A stretch of DNA of 64,000 bases from JAFNGF01 sp964567045 (GCA_964567045.1 CAZMLE010000012.1:12574-76573), one strand, 5' to 3'; counted from the first letter of the stretch, positions 35,470 to 44,986 are shown. The notes: generated by a model not told the origin, from the sequence alone. Program-made: numbers and translations.

Positions 35470-38058
35470 ATGATGTGGAAAAGGTTCACCAGGATATGGC
35501 TCTTTTTGGCCTTGCTGACACTTCTGACATTTCTATTTGATGGTGACAAGAGCATGGGTAGTGCCGCTCCGGGTACTGGTAAAAGACCATATAATGGCCC
35601 TTATTTCGGCCCGTATCTGAACAGGGTGGCGTTTCCAATCGGCGGGATGGGCGCAGGCATGATTTGTCTGGAGGGGACCGGGGCGATTTCTCATGTCTCG
35701 GTCCGGAATAAGGCCGAAGTGTTCAACGAGCCTCACATGTACGCCGCCCTGTGTGTCAAGGGAAAGCCAAACCTTGCCAAGGTGCTTGAGGGACCGGTGC
35801 CCGCACGGAAGATTTTCGGCTCGCCCGGCACGGGCAACGGCGCCGCAGGGACGAGTTTTGGTCTGCCGCGGTTCAGAGAATCCTCGTTCCTGCCGAGGTT
35901 TCCTTTTGGCACCGTTACACTCAAGGATCACAAAATCCCTTTGGAGGTGCAGGTGACTGGCTGGAGTCCGTTCATTCCGGGCTACGCTGATGAGTCGAGC
36001 TTGCCGGTGGGTGCTTTGGAGTATCATTTCAAGAACGGCACAAGTGAATCCATCGACGCCGTTTTCTCATTCAATAGCAAAAACTTTATGGCCACCAGGA
36101 ATGATGGGCAGGGCATAATGCCGATTGAGAATGGCTTTGTGCTCTGGCAGGCTGCGTCTGATAGCAAGCCGGCGGAGCAGGGGGCGTTTGCGGCCTTTGT
36201 CGATGATGACAATGTCGTTGTGGATCACTGCTGGTTCAAGGGAGGATGGTGGGACTCGGTCACTCTGACATGGAGAAATATCCAGGAAGCTATCTTACTG
36301 CAGAATCCTCCCATGCAAGGGCCAAGCCCGGGAGCTTCCCTTTTTGTTCCTTTCACGCTTAAGGGCGGGCAGGAAAAAACCATTCGGCTTATGATAGCAT
36401 GGTATGTGCCTGAAACTGACCTTCGCTACGGCAGGGACCCCAAAGATGGTGGCACGGGCTTCCAGCCCGTGGTCCACGGCCAGGATGGCCGTGCCACATC
36501 CGAAAGTGGCTCTGAGGCTGCCCGCACCTACCGGCCTTGGTATGCAGGCAGGTTCAAGGATATCTACGAAGTAGCTAAATACTGGCGGGCAAACTATGAT
36601 GATCTGCGGCAGAAAAGTGCCTTGTTCAGGGACGCCTTTTACGATACCACCTTGCCGGACGAAGTCGTCGAGGCAGTGGCCGCGAACCTGACTATTCTGA
36701 AGTCGCCTACGGTGCTCAGGCAGACGGACGGGCGACTGTGGTGCTTCGAGGGCTGTTCTGATGAAGGAGGCTGCTGTCACGGTTCCTGTACGCACGTCTG
36801 GAATTATGCCCAGGCAATCCCGCACCTTTTTCCGGAGCTGGAAAGAAGTCTTCGCCAGACGGAGTTCAATGAGAGCATGGATGAGCGAGGGCATCAAACC
36901 TTCCGTTCATCATTACCTATTCGTGCTGTCGAGCATGGTTTCCATGCGGCAGCCGACGGTCAGCTTGGCGGCATAATGAAGGTCTACCGCGACTGGCGTA
37001 TCTGCGGCGACACCGATTGGCTCAAAGATATATGGCCCAAAGTCAAACTCAGCCTTACCTACTGTATCCAAACGTGGGATCCGCGGGGAAAAGGCGTTCT
37101 CGAAGAGCCGCATCACAACACCTACGATATCGAATACTGGGGTCCTGACGGCCATTGCAGCAGCTTCTATCTGGGAGCACTGGCCGCGGCCATAGAAATG
37201 GGCACTGTACTGGGAGATGACGTCTCACAATATCGTCAGCTATTAGCCAAGGGCAAAAGATTCCTCGAAACAGAGCTTTATAACGGCGAATACTTCTATC
37301 AGAAGGTGCAGACCGAGGGCTTGAACGCCAAGTTCAAACCGCTGGATGTTTCAGCGAACGGACCTGGCTATAAAGATGTGATCGAATCTCTTAACGCCCA
37401 GGGGCCTAAGTACCAATACGGCACCGGGTGTCTTTCCGACGGCGTCCTCGGCTTTTGGATCGCGCGTATATGTGGGCTGGGCCCGATAGCAGACGAGGCA
37501 AAAGTAAGAAGCCATCTCAAGTCGGTGTACAAATACAATCTGAGACGCGACCTGACTGACTACGCCAATCCGCAGCGTCCCGCTTATGCCGTGGGCAAGG
37601 AGGGCGGATTGCTTTTGTGCACTTGGCCACACGGCGGCGAGCTGGCTCTTCCCTTTGTCTATAGCAACGAAGTCTGGACCGGCATCGAATATCAGGTTGC
37701 CTCTCATCTTATGCTGCAGGGCATGGTCAAGGAAGGACTCGATATTGTTCGTATTTGTCGGGACCGCTATGATGGCGCGATACGCAATCCTTTCAACGAA
37801 TACGAATGTGGCCACTGGTACGCTCGCGCTATGTCAAGCTACGGCCTCATGCAGGGTCTTACCGGCGTCCGTTACGATGCGGTGGAAAAGACGCTGTACA
37901 TAGACTCCAAGATTGGCAACGATTTCAGGTCCTTTCTCTCCACCGCGACAGGCTTTGGCACAGTTGGCCTCAAAGCCGGAAAGCCATTTCTCGATGTGAA
38001 AATGGGCACGATCGACGTCAGGCACGTCAATCTGTCTGGCAAGAAGGTGTCGCTCTGA
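35470..38058 (+). CDS. GH116-family glycoside hydrolase (GBA2-like)
   Basis: 862 aa from ATG at 35470, placed 7 nt after GGAGGG; a further 7 codons upstream are open. A signal peptide (WKRFTRIWLFLALLTLLTF) indicates export. The N-terminal beta domain has VAFPIGGMGAGMICLEGTGA and PRFPFGTVTLKD, as in bile-acid beta-glucosidase GBA2. The C-terminal alpha/alpha-barrel contains GCCHGSCTHVWNYAQAIPHL, HNTYDIEYWGPDGHCSSFYL and RNPFNEYECGHWYARAM, matching GH116 catalytic-region motifs with the acid/base Asp in NTYDIEYWG. Family activities are beta-glucosidase, beta-xylosidase and glucosylceramidase. Residues about 327-343 (GTGFQPVVHGQDGRAT) come from repeat A copy 2. It is followed 22 bp later by a lipoprotein hydrolase. 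Confidence 0.92.
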   Translation: MMWKRFTRIWLFLALLTLLTFLFDGDKSMGSAAPGTGKRPYNGPYFGPYLNRVAFPIGGMGAGMICLEGTGAISHVSVRNKAEVFNEPHMYAALCVKGKPNLAKVLEGPVPARKIFGSPGTGNGAAGTSFGLPRFRESSFLPRFPFGTVTLKDHKIPLEVQVTGWSPFIPGYADESSLPVGALEYHFKNGTSESIDAVFSFNSKNFMATRNDGQGIMPIENGFVLWQAASDSKPAEQGAFAAFVDDDNVVVDHCWFKGGWWDSVTLTWRNIQEAILLQNPPMQGPSPGASLFVPFTLKGGQEKTIRLMIAWYVPETDLRYGRDPKDGGTGFQPVVHGQDGRATSESGSEAARTYRPWYAGRFKDIYEVAKYWRANYDDLRQKSALFRDAFYDTTLPDEVVEAVAANLTILKSPTVLRQTDGRLWCFEGCSDEGGCCHGSCTHVWNYAQAIPHLFPELERSLRQTEFNESMDERGHQTFRSSLPIRAVEHGFHAAADGQLGGIMKVYRDWRICGDTDWLKDIWPKVKLSLTYCIQTWDPRGKGVLEEPHHNTYDIEYWGPDGHCSSFYLGALAAAIEMGTVLGDDVSQYRQLLAKGKRFLETELYNGEYFYQKVQTEGLNAKFKPLDVSANGPGYKDVIESLNAQGPKYQYGTGCLSDGVLGFWIARICGLGPIADEAKVRSHLKSVYKYNLRRDLTDYANPQRPAYAVGKEGGLLLCTWPHGGELALPFVYSNEVWTGIEYQVASHLMLQGMVKEGLDIVRICRDRYDGAIRNPFNEYECGHWYARAMSSYGLMQGLTGVRYDAVEKTLYIDSKIGNDFRSFLSTATGFGTVGLKAGKPFLDVKMGTIDVRHVNLSGKKVSL
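36449..36497. repeat. Palindromic repeat A, copy 2 (inside GH116)
   Basis: 49 bp, GTGGCACGGGC to GGCCGTGCCAC, read as GTGFQPVVHGQDGRAT. Opposite orientation to copy 1. It is an in-frame insert between YGRDPKDG and the YRPWYAGRFKD segment of the hydrolase. Confidence 0.85.
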
Positions 38059-38080
38059 GCGTCCTGCACGGGAGGTTACA

Positions 38081-39559
38081 ATGCACAAAAGAATGCTTGA
38101 GCGCTGCGTGTTGGTCGTTCTATTGGCTTGTTTGCTGTCGTGCACCCCCGCTCCTGTCTTCCGGCAGGAAGACGCGGGGGCAACGGGCGAACAAGAACGG
38201 TGGCTGGCGAGGGGCTATCGATACGATGAGAATGGCTGGATATTCCTTCACATCGAGGGCGAGCCTTTTGAGAGAGGATTCCAGCGAGGTTATTTGACCG
38301 CCAACGAGATAGAGGAGTTTCTCAGGACGTTAGCTTATACGCAAGAATTTGAAACGGCCCACGAGCTTGAGTTCTTCGTGCAAGCTGCGTACCGGCTTTT
38401 CAGGAATAAGGTCCCTGCTGAATATGTCCAGGAGATGAAGGGCATCGCGGCGGGAATGGAAAGGGCGGGCAAGAAAGTAACCTTCGAGCAAGTGCTTTTT
38501 ATGAATGGATTTATTGACGTTCTCTGGTATTGGTGGCCGCACGAGAAAAAGGCCAAAAGAGACGATCATCCTGGTTGCAGTGCTTTTATTGCCACCGGCG
38601 ATGCGACCGCCGACGGCAAGATAGTCATGGCTCATAATTCATGGATCGGCTACGCCCCCGGCGGATTCGCCAACATCATAGTTGACATCGTTCCGCAAAA
38701 CGGCCATCGCATCCTGATGCAGTCTTGGGGGCCTTGTATCTATAGCGCCACGGATTTCTTCATTACCGGTGCCGGGATAATCGGCACGGAAACAACTATT
38801 GGCGCTTTCGAAGGTTTCGATCCCAAGGGCGTTCCCGTGTTCGTAAGAGCCAGAAAAGCGATGCAGTATGCCGACAGCATCGATGAATGGGCAAAAATAA
38901 TGATCGACAATAATAACGGTGCTTACGCTAATTCTTGGCTGTTGGGTAATATTAAAACCGGCCAGATCGCCCGTCTTGAACTTGGTTTGAAACATCACAG
39001 TCTGGAGAGAAAGAAAAACGGATATTTCGCTGGCTCGAATGTCACTGAAAACATGAAGATCTTGAGAATGGAGACCAAGGCAACCTGGGATGACGTCAGG
39101 GACGGTCGCGTAGCCCGCCGTGTGCGTTGGAATCAGTTGATGAAGGAGCATTACGGAAAGATTGACACAGAGCTTGCCAAGCGGCTGCTCGCCGACCATT
39201 ATGACGTCTATCTGCAAAAAGAGCAGCCGACCGGCAGAACGATTTGTGGCCATAGTGAATTGGATGACGGAAGTGTTCCGGGAACGCGAGCCGCTTTCTA
39301 TCCGGCAGGAGCTGTTGATGGAAAGGTCGTGGACTCAGATATGGCAAAGAACTGGCGTCTGTTGGCAAAATGGGGCAGTTCTTGCGATATTGGTTTTGAT
39401 GCTGCAAATTTCTTGAAGAAACACGCCCAATACGAATGGCTTAAGGGTTATTTAAGGGACTTGCCGGCAAAGCCGTGGACGGCTTTTCCTTCTGAACAAA
39501 GACAACCTGCGGTAAAACCGCAACGACAAAACCGCCAAATAAATCCGCCGTCTGCCTAG
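38081..39559 (+). CDS. Lipoprotein Ntn-hydrolase (C45 / phospholipase B-like)
   Basis: 492 aa. A lipoprotein signal ends in LLACLLSC (Cys at about 20). The hydrolase core has HIEGEPFERGFQRGYLTANEI, then the likely nucleophile in HPGCSAFIATGDATADGKIV (Cys at about 166), followed by MAHNSW, the pattern of C45 acyltransferases and phospholipase-B-like amidases where the Cys becomes the new N-terminus after self-cleavage. Substrate unknown: an amide or acyl bond. Just after the lipobox, PAPVFRQEDAGAT is encoded by repeat D (38145-38180), and the last residues (QINPPSA) by a repeat C copy, so both ends of the reading frame are altered. It lies 22 bp after GH116 and is probably in one operon with it. 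Confidence 0.85.
   Translation: MHKRMLERCVLVVLLACLLSCTPAPVFRQEDAGATGEQERWLARGYRYDENGWIFLHIEGEPFERGFQRGYLTANEIEEFLRTLAYTQEFETAHELEFFVQAAYRLFRNKVPAEYVQEMKGIAAGMERAGKKVTFEQVLFMNGFIDVLWYWWPHEKKAKRDDHPGCSAFIATGDATADGKIVMAHNSWIGYAPGGFANIIVDIVPQNGHRILMQSWGPCIYSATDFFITGAGIIGTETTIGAFEGFDPKGVPVFVRARKAMQYADSIDEWAKIMIDNNNGAYANSWLLGNIKTGQIARLELGLKHHSLERKKNGYFAGSNVTENMKILRMETKATWDDVRDGRVARRVRWNQLMKEHYGKIDTELAKRLLADHYDVYLQKEQPTGRTICGHSELDDGSVPGTRAAFYPAGAVDGKVVDSDMAKNWRLLAKWGSSCDIGFDAANFLKKHAQYEWLKGYLRDLPAKPWTAFPSEQRQPAVKPQRQNRQINPPSA
38145..38180. repeat. Palindromic repeat D, copy in lipoprotein gene
   Basis: CCCCCGCTCCTGTCTTCCGG... pairs with ...GGAAGACGCGGGGG; a 36-bp near-palindrome. A near-identical copy is at 46690-46725 in the kinase gene. 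Confidence 0.8.
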
Positions 39560-39587
39560 CGGATAAATTTGGCGGCTAAATATTTAG

Positions 39588-39607
39588 CCCCGCAATTCAT
39601 TGCGGGG
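39588..39607. terminator. Hairpin between convergent genes
   Basis: CCCCGCAAT, TC, ATTGCGGGG: a 9-bp stem between the convergent lipoprotein and dgkA genes. Same arm as in repeat B. It could end transcription, although no long T-run follows. Confidence 0.5.
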
Positions 39608-39614
39608 TTGGCTG

Positions 39615-40154
39615 CTATAGAATAGAGTGCAGGAGCTTGAAAGTATAAGGGCCAAGGATAAGCAACGCAATCGCGACCGACCCCATGGCTGAAATAAGTA
39701 CTGCACCTGCCGCTACGTCTTTGGCTTTTGCCACCAGGGGATGAAATTCGGCAGACGCCACATTGGCCAGGAATTCCAACGCCGTATTCAATGCCTCTGC
39801 CGTCCAAACGGCCATAATGGCGATCACCAGCCAGCACCACTCATGCGCCGTAAGGTGTCCCTCTCGGGAGGGCGAAAGACTGAAAAAGGCACCAACCAGC
39901 AGGACAATAATAGAGGCCGCAGCGTGAACCCAGGCGTTATGCTGCGATTTGAGCATCAGAATAATGCCGCGGACTGCATGCCTAAAGCTTTGTATTCGGC
40001 CTGCGAGCGAAAACCGCTCGTTATTCGTCTCTCGTCTCTCGTCGCTCGTCTCTCGTTTTTCGGGCGACGGGTCATCCTTCACTGGGTTCAGGACAAGCTT
40101 GCCCTGAGCCCTGCGAAGGGACGGGTCACGGATTCTTCGTGTCTGTTTCATCAA
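39615..40154 (-). CDS. dgkA: Diacylglycerol kinase (DgkA/undecaprenol kinase type) with repeat-made N-terminus
   Basis: Small integral membrane kinase that phosphorylates diacylglycerol or undecaprenol, in the lipid recycling pathway. The core (about 125 aa) begins at FSLAGRIQSFRHAVRGI and carries three TM segments (AWVHAAASIIVLLVGAFF; CWLVIAIMAVWTAEALNTAL; DVAAGAVLISAMGSVAIALL) with the family motif AEALNTALEFLANV and KDVAAGAV. The first 48 residues (RDPSLRRAQGKLVLNPVKDD, ETSDERRETNNER) are encoded by dispersed repeats of the CCTGAGC and TCTCGTC types, and relatives lack them. Translation may start further in than 40154; no convincing site was seen. Confidence 0.88.
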   Translation of the reverse strand: MMKQTRRIRDPSLRRAQGKLVLNPVKDDPSPEKRETSDERRETNNERFSLAGRIQSFRHAVRGIILMLKSQHNAWVHAAASIIVLLVGAFFSLSPSREGHLTAHEWCWLVIAIMAVWTAEALNTALEFLANVASAEFHPLVAKAKDVAAGAVLISAMGSVAIALLILGPYTFKLLHSIL

Positions 40155-40353
40155 TTATATATCGGAAGAATCTTGGCCTGGGTTTATCACCAAACGGGCA
40201 GACGACCGAGGACAGAAGACAGCAAACGGTCCTCCGTCCTCCGTCCTCCGTTCTGCGGCGCTATCCCGTACATGGAATATGAACCGATTTCTTGAATTTT
40301 GATCGAGCGTCCATTCTATTATGCCACCATCGTCACATCTTATATTTATCGGG

Positions 40354-41451
40354 TCAAAAGTTGACCCGCCTTACGTCTGGCGGGTGAAAGATTGGCAGAT
40401 CCGTTGCCTGATTTGCCGTAAGGCATCCCCTAGCGGAGAGAGGCACGATATTGCCATCCCGTGACGCGGTATAACCTGCCGCATGGAGAAAACCTGCAGT
40501 ACACCACATGTCTCTATCCTGGCTCGCAAATCGTCTCAGTAGCGCTTCATCTTTTTTGCCTTTAACGTAGAGCAGCCAGTTGTGATCGGTATATCTGCCG
40601 AACATGTACGCAAAATAGTTCTGCACCATGTCCGACAGATGAGGAAGTATCTGGTTCTGGCGGAACCTATAATGTGTGCCGTACTCGCTCACGGAGCGCT
40701 GCTGGCCGGATTCTACTTGCTCGAAGCACGGCATCCAATAGACCGGGCAGGGCAAGTCAAATATGGCGGCGTATGCGTACTTATCCAGTGTCACATTGTA
40801 CTCGAGTTTTGAGGCTAACCCGCCATCCGGCTGGCGGGCTGTCCCGGCGTTCAAATAAACGGCGGCACACTTGCTGGCAAAAAGATCCGGGCGTTTTTTG
40901 CCTGCGATAGCGACATCTCTGCTCGAACCTAAGATATTAATAACCACAGGCTGTGGTGACTTCTCCAGCACATCCAGAACCATTCGCACACCCTGATGAT
41001 CGGTTGATGATACGCCAGGTTGGATATCGTTGCGTGATTTCATCGGCAAAGCAGACCCTACCGCAACAGGAACGAAAAGACCCGTGATTAGGTTCATCTG
41101 AGCGACAGCCATTATATCTGGATTGTGGTTTTCTCCTGCCCGTGGCGGATAATCAATCAAGATACCCTTTAGGTCTATGTCCCCACGGTAGGCTAAAGCA
41201 TAGACACAGGCCAAATCCCAATGGTCGTCAGGATCAATATGGGGACGGAAAAGGTCGGTGGCGTGCAGCACAGGTATCCTGGGTAGGCTGGGGCTGGCCC
41301 CACCATCACCTTCTTGGTGGGCTGAAGCCCACCCTACATCTGCGCATGCAAATTCCGGGTGAAGGATTGCAGCCGTTAATCCGCCAGACGTAAGGCGGAT
41401 TAATCCGGTAGCTGCCATTCCAAAAACTTCTCGCCGAGTTATTTCTTTCAT
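40354..41451 (-). CDS. Secreted nucleoside hydrolase-like protein
   Basis: 365 aa from ATG at 41451, preceded by AGGAAAC; ten more codons upstream are open. The N-terminus KEITRREVFGMAATGLIRLT looks like a Tat-type signal, but part of it (LIRLTSGGLTA) is encoded by repeat C at 41376-41403. The body has the Asp cluster HATDLFRPHIDPDDHWDLAC, the Ca- and ribose-binding pattern of the nucleoside hydrolase (IUNH) fold, then LKGILIDYPP and a central VVINILGSSRDVAIAGK. It would cleave nucleosides or act on a related sugar. Three further repeat-derived pieces are visible (VGWASAHQEGDGGA, RQPDGGL, and the last 15 residues ending PPDVRRVNF). Confidence 0.8.
   Translation of the reverse strand: MKEITRREVFGMAATGLIRLTSGGLTAAILHPEFACADVGWASAHQEGDGGASPSLPRIPVLHATDLFRPHIDPDDHWDLACVYALAYRGDIDLKGILIDYPPRAGENHNPDIMAVAQMNLITGLFVPVAVGSALPMKSRNDIQPGVSSTDHQGVRMVLDVLEKSPQPVVINILGSSRDVAIAGKKRPDLFASKCAAVYLNAGTARQPDGGLASKLEYNVTLDKYAYAAIFDLPCPVYWMPCFEQVESGQQRSVSEYGTHYRFRQNQILPHLSDMVQNYFAYMFGRYTDHNWLLYVKGKKDEALLRRFASQDRDMWCTAGFLHAAGYTASRDGNIVPLSARGCLTANQATDLPIFHPPDVRRVNF
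41376..41403. repeat. Palindromic repeat C, copy in nucleoside-hydrolase signal region
   Basis: TTAATCCGCC, AGACGTAA, GGCGGATTAA: 10-bp arms. Read as LIRLTSGGL on the minus strand, in frame. Confidence 0.8.
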
Positions 41452-41566
41452 TTCAGTTTCCTTTGTGAGTTTTCTGCACATTATGGTATGTTCTCAGTGA
41501 AAATTTTTCAAGAATTGTGCGGAGGTAGCAAGAAAGCATAGTGGTGACTATAAAAGGAGAAAAATT

Positions 41567-44500
41567 GTGAATCAAGACAGCCTAAGAGAGAAGATGAAGG
41601 GACACCTTTGTTTTAGCATACTGTGGGTAGCGCTGTTCGCTGTTATTGCTGCACCAAGAAATGCTGAGGCTGAAGGCGCACGAGTCGGTGGTGTGCGGGA
41701 AGACAGAGTCTCGGTAGGGGATACGTCATTAATCCGCCGTCCGTCTGGCGGATTAAGGTTAGTTTCCATTGAGCCAACGGTGCTGTTCGCCAGGCAGCAA
41801 GATTCGCTCTTGCAGGTAGTGAATGTAAAGATTGAGAACACTGCCGATCCGGTGGAGGCCGAGCTGCAGGTAGGGTGGGGCGCACCCCACCATCACCTTC
41901 TATCTACCGCTCTTGGAACCGTGCAAAAGGGCCAGGCGGTTTTTCAGGTTTATGTTCCTGATACCAGAGAGCCACCGTCCGTTGAGTTTCTGCTCACAGC
42001 AGGTGGAAAAATACAAGATCATCGTAAAATGCCTTGGCAGCCTCGACGGCATTGGAGAGTGTACATCGTTCCCGTTACCCACCATGACCTCGGCTACACG
42101 GATACAATCGAAAACGTTCTCGCTAAGTACGACAGCTTCTATGATGACATTTTGCGGTTCTGCGAGGACACTGAAGATTACCCGGAAGAATCCAAGTACC
42201 GGTACACGGTTGAGGGCGCCTGGTCAGTACAACATTTTATCCGCCAGACGGATGGCGGATTTATCGAAAACCGCACGCCCACCGACGTTGAGAAACTTGC
42301 CAAATATATTAAGCAAGGCCGAATTGAGATTGGCGCACTTTTCGGCAACGAGATCAGCAATCTGTGCGGCCACGAGGAGCTTATCCGGTTGATGTACCCA
42401 TCGTTTCGTTTGAAGCGTAAATATGGAGCGGAGATTCTCACTGCTTCGATCACCGATATCCCGGGCTTAAGCTGGGGACTGCCCACAGTGTTGGCGGGGG
42501 CGGGAGTGAAATACTTTTTCGCCGGACTGCCCACATATTTTGAGTGGGGCAGAAACGAGGGACCCCGCTTTGCGGGAAAGCATATGCACACTTTCTGGGA
42601 GGAGTCAGCCATATTGCGTCACGGCAGGCCGGACGCGTTTTACTGGCAGGGGCCGGACGGCGAAAAGGTGCTGGTGTACTACCAGGGCAGCTACGGCTTC
42701 TTCAACCGCGTGGTCGGCCCTGATTCCTACCAGGAGATAATGGACAGTCTGCCCGGTATGCTCGATGCGCTGGAGATAACCCCGCCATGCCATGGCGGGG
42801 CTAACCGGTTAACCCCGCCATCACTATGGCGGGGTCCTTGCCCGTTCGATGTAGTTCGATATATACACAACGGCGTTGACAACTATCCGCCCGATGTGAA
42901 GATAAGTCACATCGCCAGAGAGTGGAACAGCAAGTGGGCGTATCCGCAGCTTATCGTGGCGACAAACTCGATGTTCTTCAGCGAGCTGGAAAAACAGTGT
43001 CGGGATATTCGCACGTTCAGGGGCGAGCTGCCGGACACGGATTATGTCGTCGGGGCAATTTCTACCGCTAAGCAAACGGGCATAAATCGTATTACCCATG
43101 ACCGGGTGCACTGCGCGGAGAAGTTTGCCACTATTGCCTCACTGGTCACCGGCTACCCGTATCCCGCCGAAGAAATCCGCCAGGCATATGATAATATGCT
43201 GCTTTATGATGAGCACACCTGGGGCAAAGACTATCCCGCCGGTCAAGTGCAGGATTGGGCCTGGCACGAGAAGAGTCACTACGCATATAAGGCGGCCGGG
43301 CTGGCAGAATCTATTCTGTCGGGTAGCCTGGAGAGTATTGCCCGAAAAGTCGTCCCTTCGACAAGCTCAGGGCAGGCTCTGAGCGAAGCGAAGGATCTCG
43401 CCCCCGCTGGCCAGATGCTTCGCCTTCCGGCTCAGCAGGGCCGCCACATCGTTGTCTTTAATTCGCTCTCTATTGAGAGAACGGATGTGGTGAGGGTGAC
43501 TCGGTTTGATGCCAGAGGGGCGTTTGACTTAATTGATGAGCAAACGGGCGAGGCTGTGCCATACCAGATTGGCCAGTTGGATAGTCCGCTTGCTCCCGCG
43601 CCGTATGCTGCCCAGCGTTATGCCCGCGGCCAATTCGAGAAACACGAGCTCTTCGAGCTTGTTTTCGTGGCTGAGAATGTTCCGCCGCTCGGATACAAGA
43701 CGTATCGGCTTTTGCCCGCACAAAACCCTCCCGCCTTCCCCGGTAATATTAGGGTGGATGAAGGCAGCCTGGAGAACCGCTTCTTCAAGGTCACGCTCGA
43801 TCCGGCAACAGGAGGCGTCGCAAGCATCTACGATAAGGAACTATTGCGGGAGATTGTAGATCAGGACGCTGTAGACAAGCTGAATCAATTCGTTGCAAGA
43901 TGGGTGCAGACTGGCAAGCGCGAAGGGCCGAGCAGCGAGAAGATTACTAAGGGACAGAGCGGCCCAGTTTATGGAAGTCTTGTGGTGCGCAGTGTGGGGC
44001 CCGGCTGCCCGCAATTGATTCAAGAAATTATTCTCTACGAGCGGATAAAGCGAATTGATTTTGCCAACCGGGTTCTGAAGGATTCTACGCCGCTGTTGGA
44101 GACCTATTTTGCGTTTCCCTTCAAGATTGAAAATCCGCAGTTTCGATTCGAGGGCTCTAACTCGGTGATCGAGCCGCTGCACGACCAGTTCCCCGGCTCG
44201 AACTCCAACTATTACGCCGTGCAGCACTGGGCGGACGTATCCGATGGGCAAATCGGCGTGACACTTTCCGCTATCGAGTCGCATCTTTTAGAGTTCGGCG
44301 GCATGTGGCCGTGCTATGTTTCACAGGCGCATCATGGGGTGACGCCGCCTGATTTCGGGCGTGATTTTGTCAAGCCGGAGGAGCTTACCAAGGGTCACGT
44401 ATACGCGTTTGTCATCAATAGCAATTTCCGCACCAATTTCCAGCCGGTCCAGCAAGACGATATGTTGTTCCATTATTCGGTAACGACACACAAAGGCGGA

Positions 44501-44938
44501 TGGAAGCAGGCGCGTTGTCGAGATTTCGGCTGGTCGGCGGCTAATCCGCTCATTGGCGTCGTTGTGGATGGTAAATCCGCCAAAGGCGGGTGGCACGGCC
44601 ATCCTGGCCGTGATTTCATGGGCTGGAAGCCCATGCCACAAACGATGAGTTTCTGCCGGGTGGATGTGCCAAACGTGTTCTTGTTGACGCTCAAACGTGC
44701 GGAAGACGGCGACGGTGTAATTATCCGGCTTATTGAGACAGAAGGCCAAGAGTGTACGCTGACACTGAACCTACCCCATCTGACTGTCAAGAAGGCCTGG
44801 CGAACAAATCTGGTTGAGGAGAATGAGGGGGAGCTGAGTTATACGGAGCACAGCGTCACCGTACCTATCAAGGCTTTTGGCACAAGTACGATTTGCATTG
44901 AGCGACCGCTATACGGCCCGAAGACAGAAGACGGATGA
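41567..44938 (+). CDS. GH38-family alpha-mannosidase-like protein with at least six repeat inserts
   Basis: 1123 aa from GTG at 41567, after AGGAG. A signal peptide (FSILWVALFAVIAAPRNAEA) indicates export. The GH38 catalytic domain has VPVTHHDLGYTDT (H172, D174), EGAWSVQHF, and the nucleophile region ASITDIPGLSWGLPTVLA with D297; the C-terminal beta domains carry DPATGGVASIYDK and LHDQFPGSNSNYY. GH38 enzymes cleave alpha-mannosides. Repeat-derived, in-frame pieces occur near residues 55-64 (LIRRPSGGL), 102-112, 225-233 (IRQTDGG), 405-423 (repeat B), 596-610 (PSTSSGQALSEAKDL) and 1008-1024 (repeat A), and the last residues (PKTEDG) too. The catalytic residues are untouched, so the enzyme may still work. 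Confidence 0.9.
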   Translation: MNQDSLREKMKGHLCFSILWVALFAVIAAPRNAEAEGARVGGVREDRVSVGDTSLIRRPSGGLRLVSIEPTVLFARQQDSLLQVVNVKIENTADPVEAELQVGWGAPHHHLLSTALGTVQKGQAVFQVYVPDTREPPSVEFLLTAGGKIQDHRKMPWQPRRHWRVYIVPVTHHDLGYTDTIENVLAKYDSFYDDILRFCEDTEDYPEESKYRYTVEGAWSVQHFIRQTDGGFIENRTPTDVEKLAKYIKQGRIEIGALFGNEISNLCGHEELIRLMYPSFRLKRKYGAEILTASITDIPGLSWGLPTVLAGAGVKYFFAGLPTYFEWGRNEGPRFAGKHMHTFWEESAILRHGRPDAFYWQGPDGEKVLVYYQGSYGFFNRVVGPDSYQEIMDSLPGMLDALEITPPCHGGANRLTPPSLWRGPCPFDVVRYIHNGVDNYPPDVKISHIAREWNSKWAYPQLIVATNSMFFSELEKQCRDIRTFRGELPDTDYVVGAISTAKQTGINRITHDRVHCAEKFATIASLVTGYPYPAEEIRQAYDNMLLYDEHTWGKDYPAGQVQDWAWHEKSHYAYKAAGLAESILSGSLESIARKVVPSTSSGQALSEAKDLAPAGQMLRLPAQQGRHIVVFNSLSIERTDVVRVTRFDARGAFDLIDEQTGEAVPYQIGQLDSPLAPAPYAAQRYARGQFEKHELFELVFVAENVPPLGYKTYRLLPAQNPPAFPGNIRVDEGSLENRFFKVTLDPATGGVASIYDKELLREIVDQDAVDKLNQFVARWVQTGKREGPSSEKITKGQSGPVYGSLVVRSVGPGCPQLIQEIILYERIKRIDFANRVLKDSTPLLETYFAFPFKIENPQFRFEGSNSVIEPLHDQFPGSNSNYYAVQHWADVSDGQIGVTLSAIESHLLEFGGMWPCYVSQAHHGVTPPDFGRDFVKPEELTKGHVYAFVINSNFRTNFQPVQQDDMLFHYSVTTHKGGWKQARCRDFGWSAANPLIGVVVDGKSAKGGWHGHPGRDFMGWKPMPQTMSFCRVDVPNVFLLTLKRAEDGDGVIIRLIETEGQECTLTLNLPHLTVKKAWRTNLVEENEGELSYTEHSVTVPIKAFGTSTICIERPLYGPKTEDG
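41729..41756. repeat. Palindromic repeat C, copy in GH38 N-terminus
   Basis: TTAATCCGCC, GTCCGTCT, GGCGGATTAA with 10-bp arms, read as LIRRPSGGL. Confidence 0.8.
42780..42834. repeat. Palindromic repeat B, copy 1 (inside GH38)
   Basis: Two hairpins, CCCCGCCATGCCATGGCGGGG and CCCCGCCATCACTATGGCGGGG in short, joined by CTAACCGGTTAA. Read in frame as PPCHGGANRLTPPSLWRGP. Confidence 0.85.
43353..43396. repeat. Repeat E (TCCCTTCGACAAGCTCAGGG type) inside GH38
   Basis: TCCCTTCGACAAGCTCAGGG followed by CAGGCTCTGAGCGAAGCGAA, read as VPSTSSGQALSEAKD. The same words occur at 53400-53423, 53654-53677, 61881-61909, 40083-40125 and 4312-4334. Confidence 0.8.
44590..44639. repeat. Palindromic repeat A, copy 3 (inside GH38)
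   Basis: 50 bp, GTGGCACGGCC to GCCCATGCCAC, read as WHGHPGRDFMGWKPMP, i.e. in another frame than copy 2. Confidence 0.85.
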
Positions 44939-44986
44939 CGGAAGGCAGAATTACTGTCCTCTGTCTTCTGTCTTCTGTCCTCGGCC

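Noticed and set aside
36295..36897. Minus-strand frame of 200 aa inside GH116
   Set aside because: Antisense to conserved GH116 motifs. It stays open partly because of repeat A.
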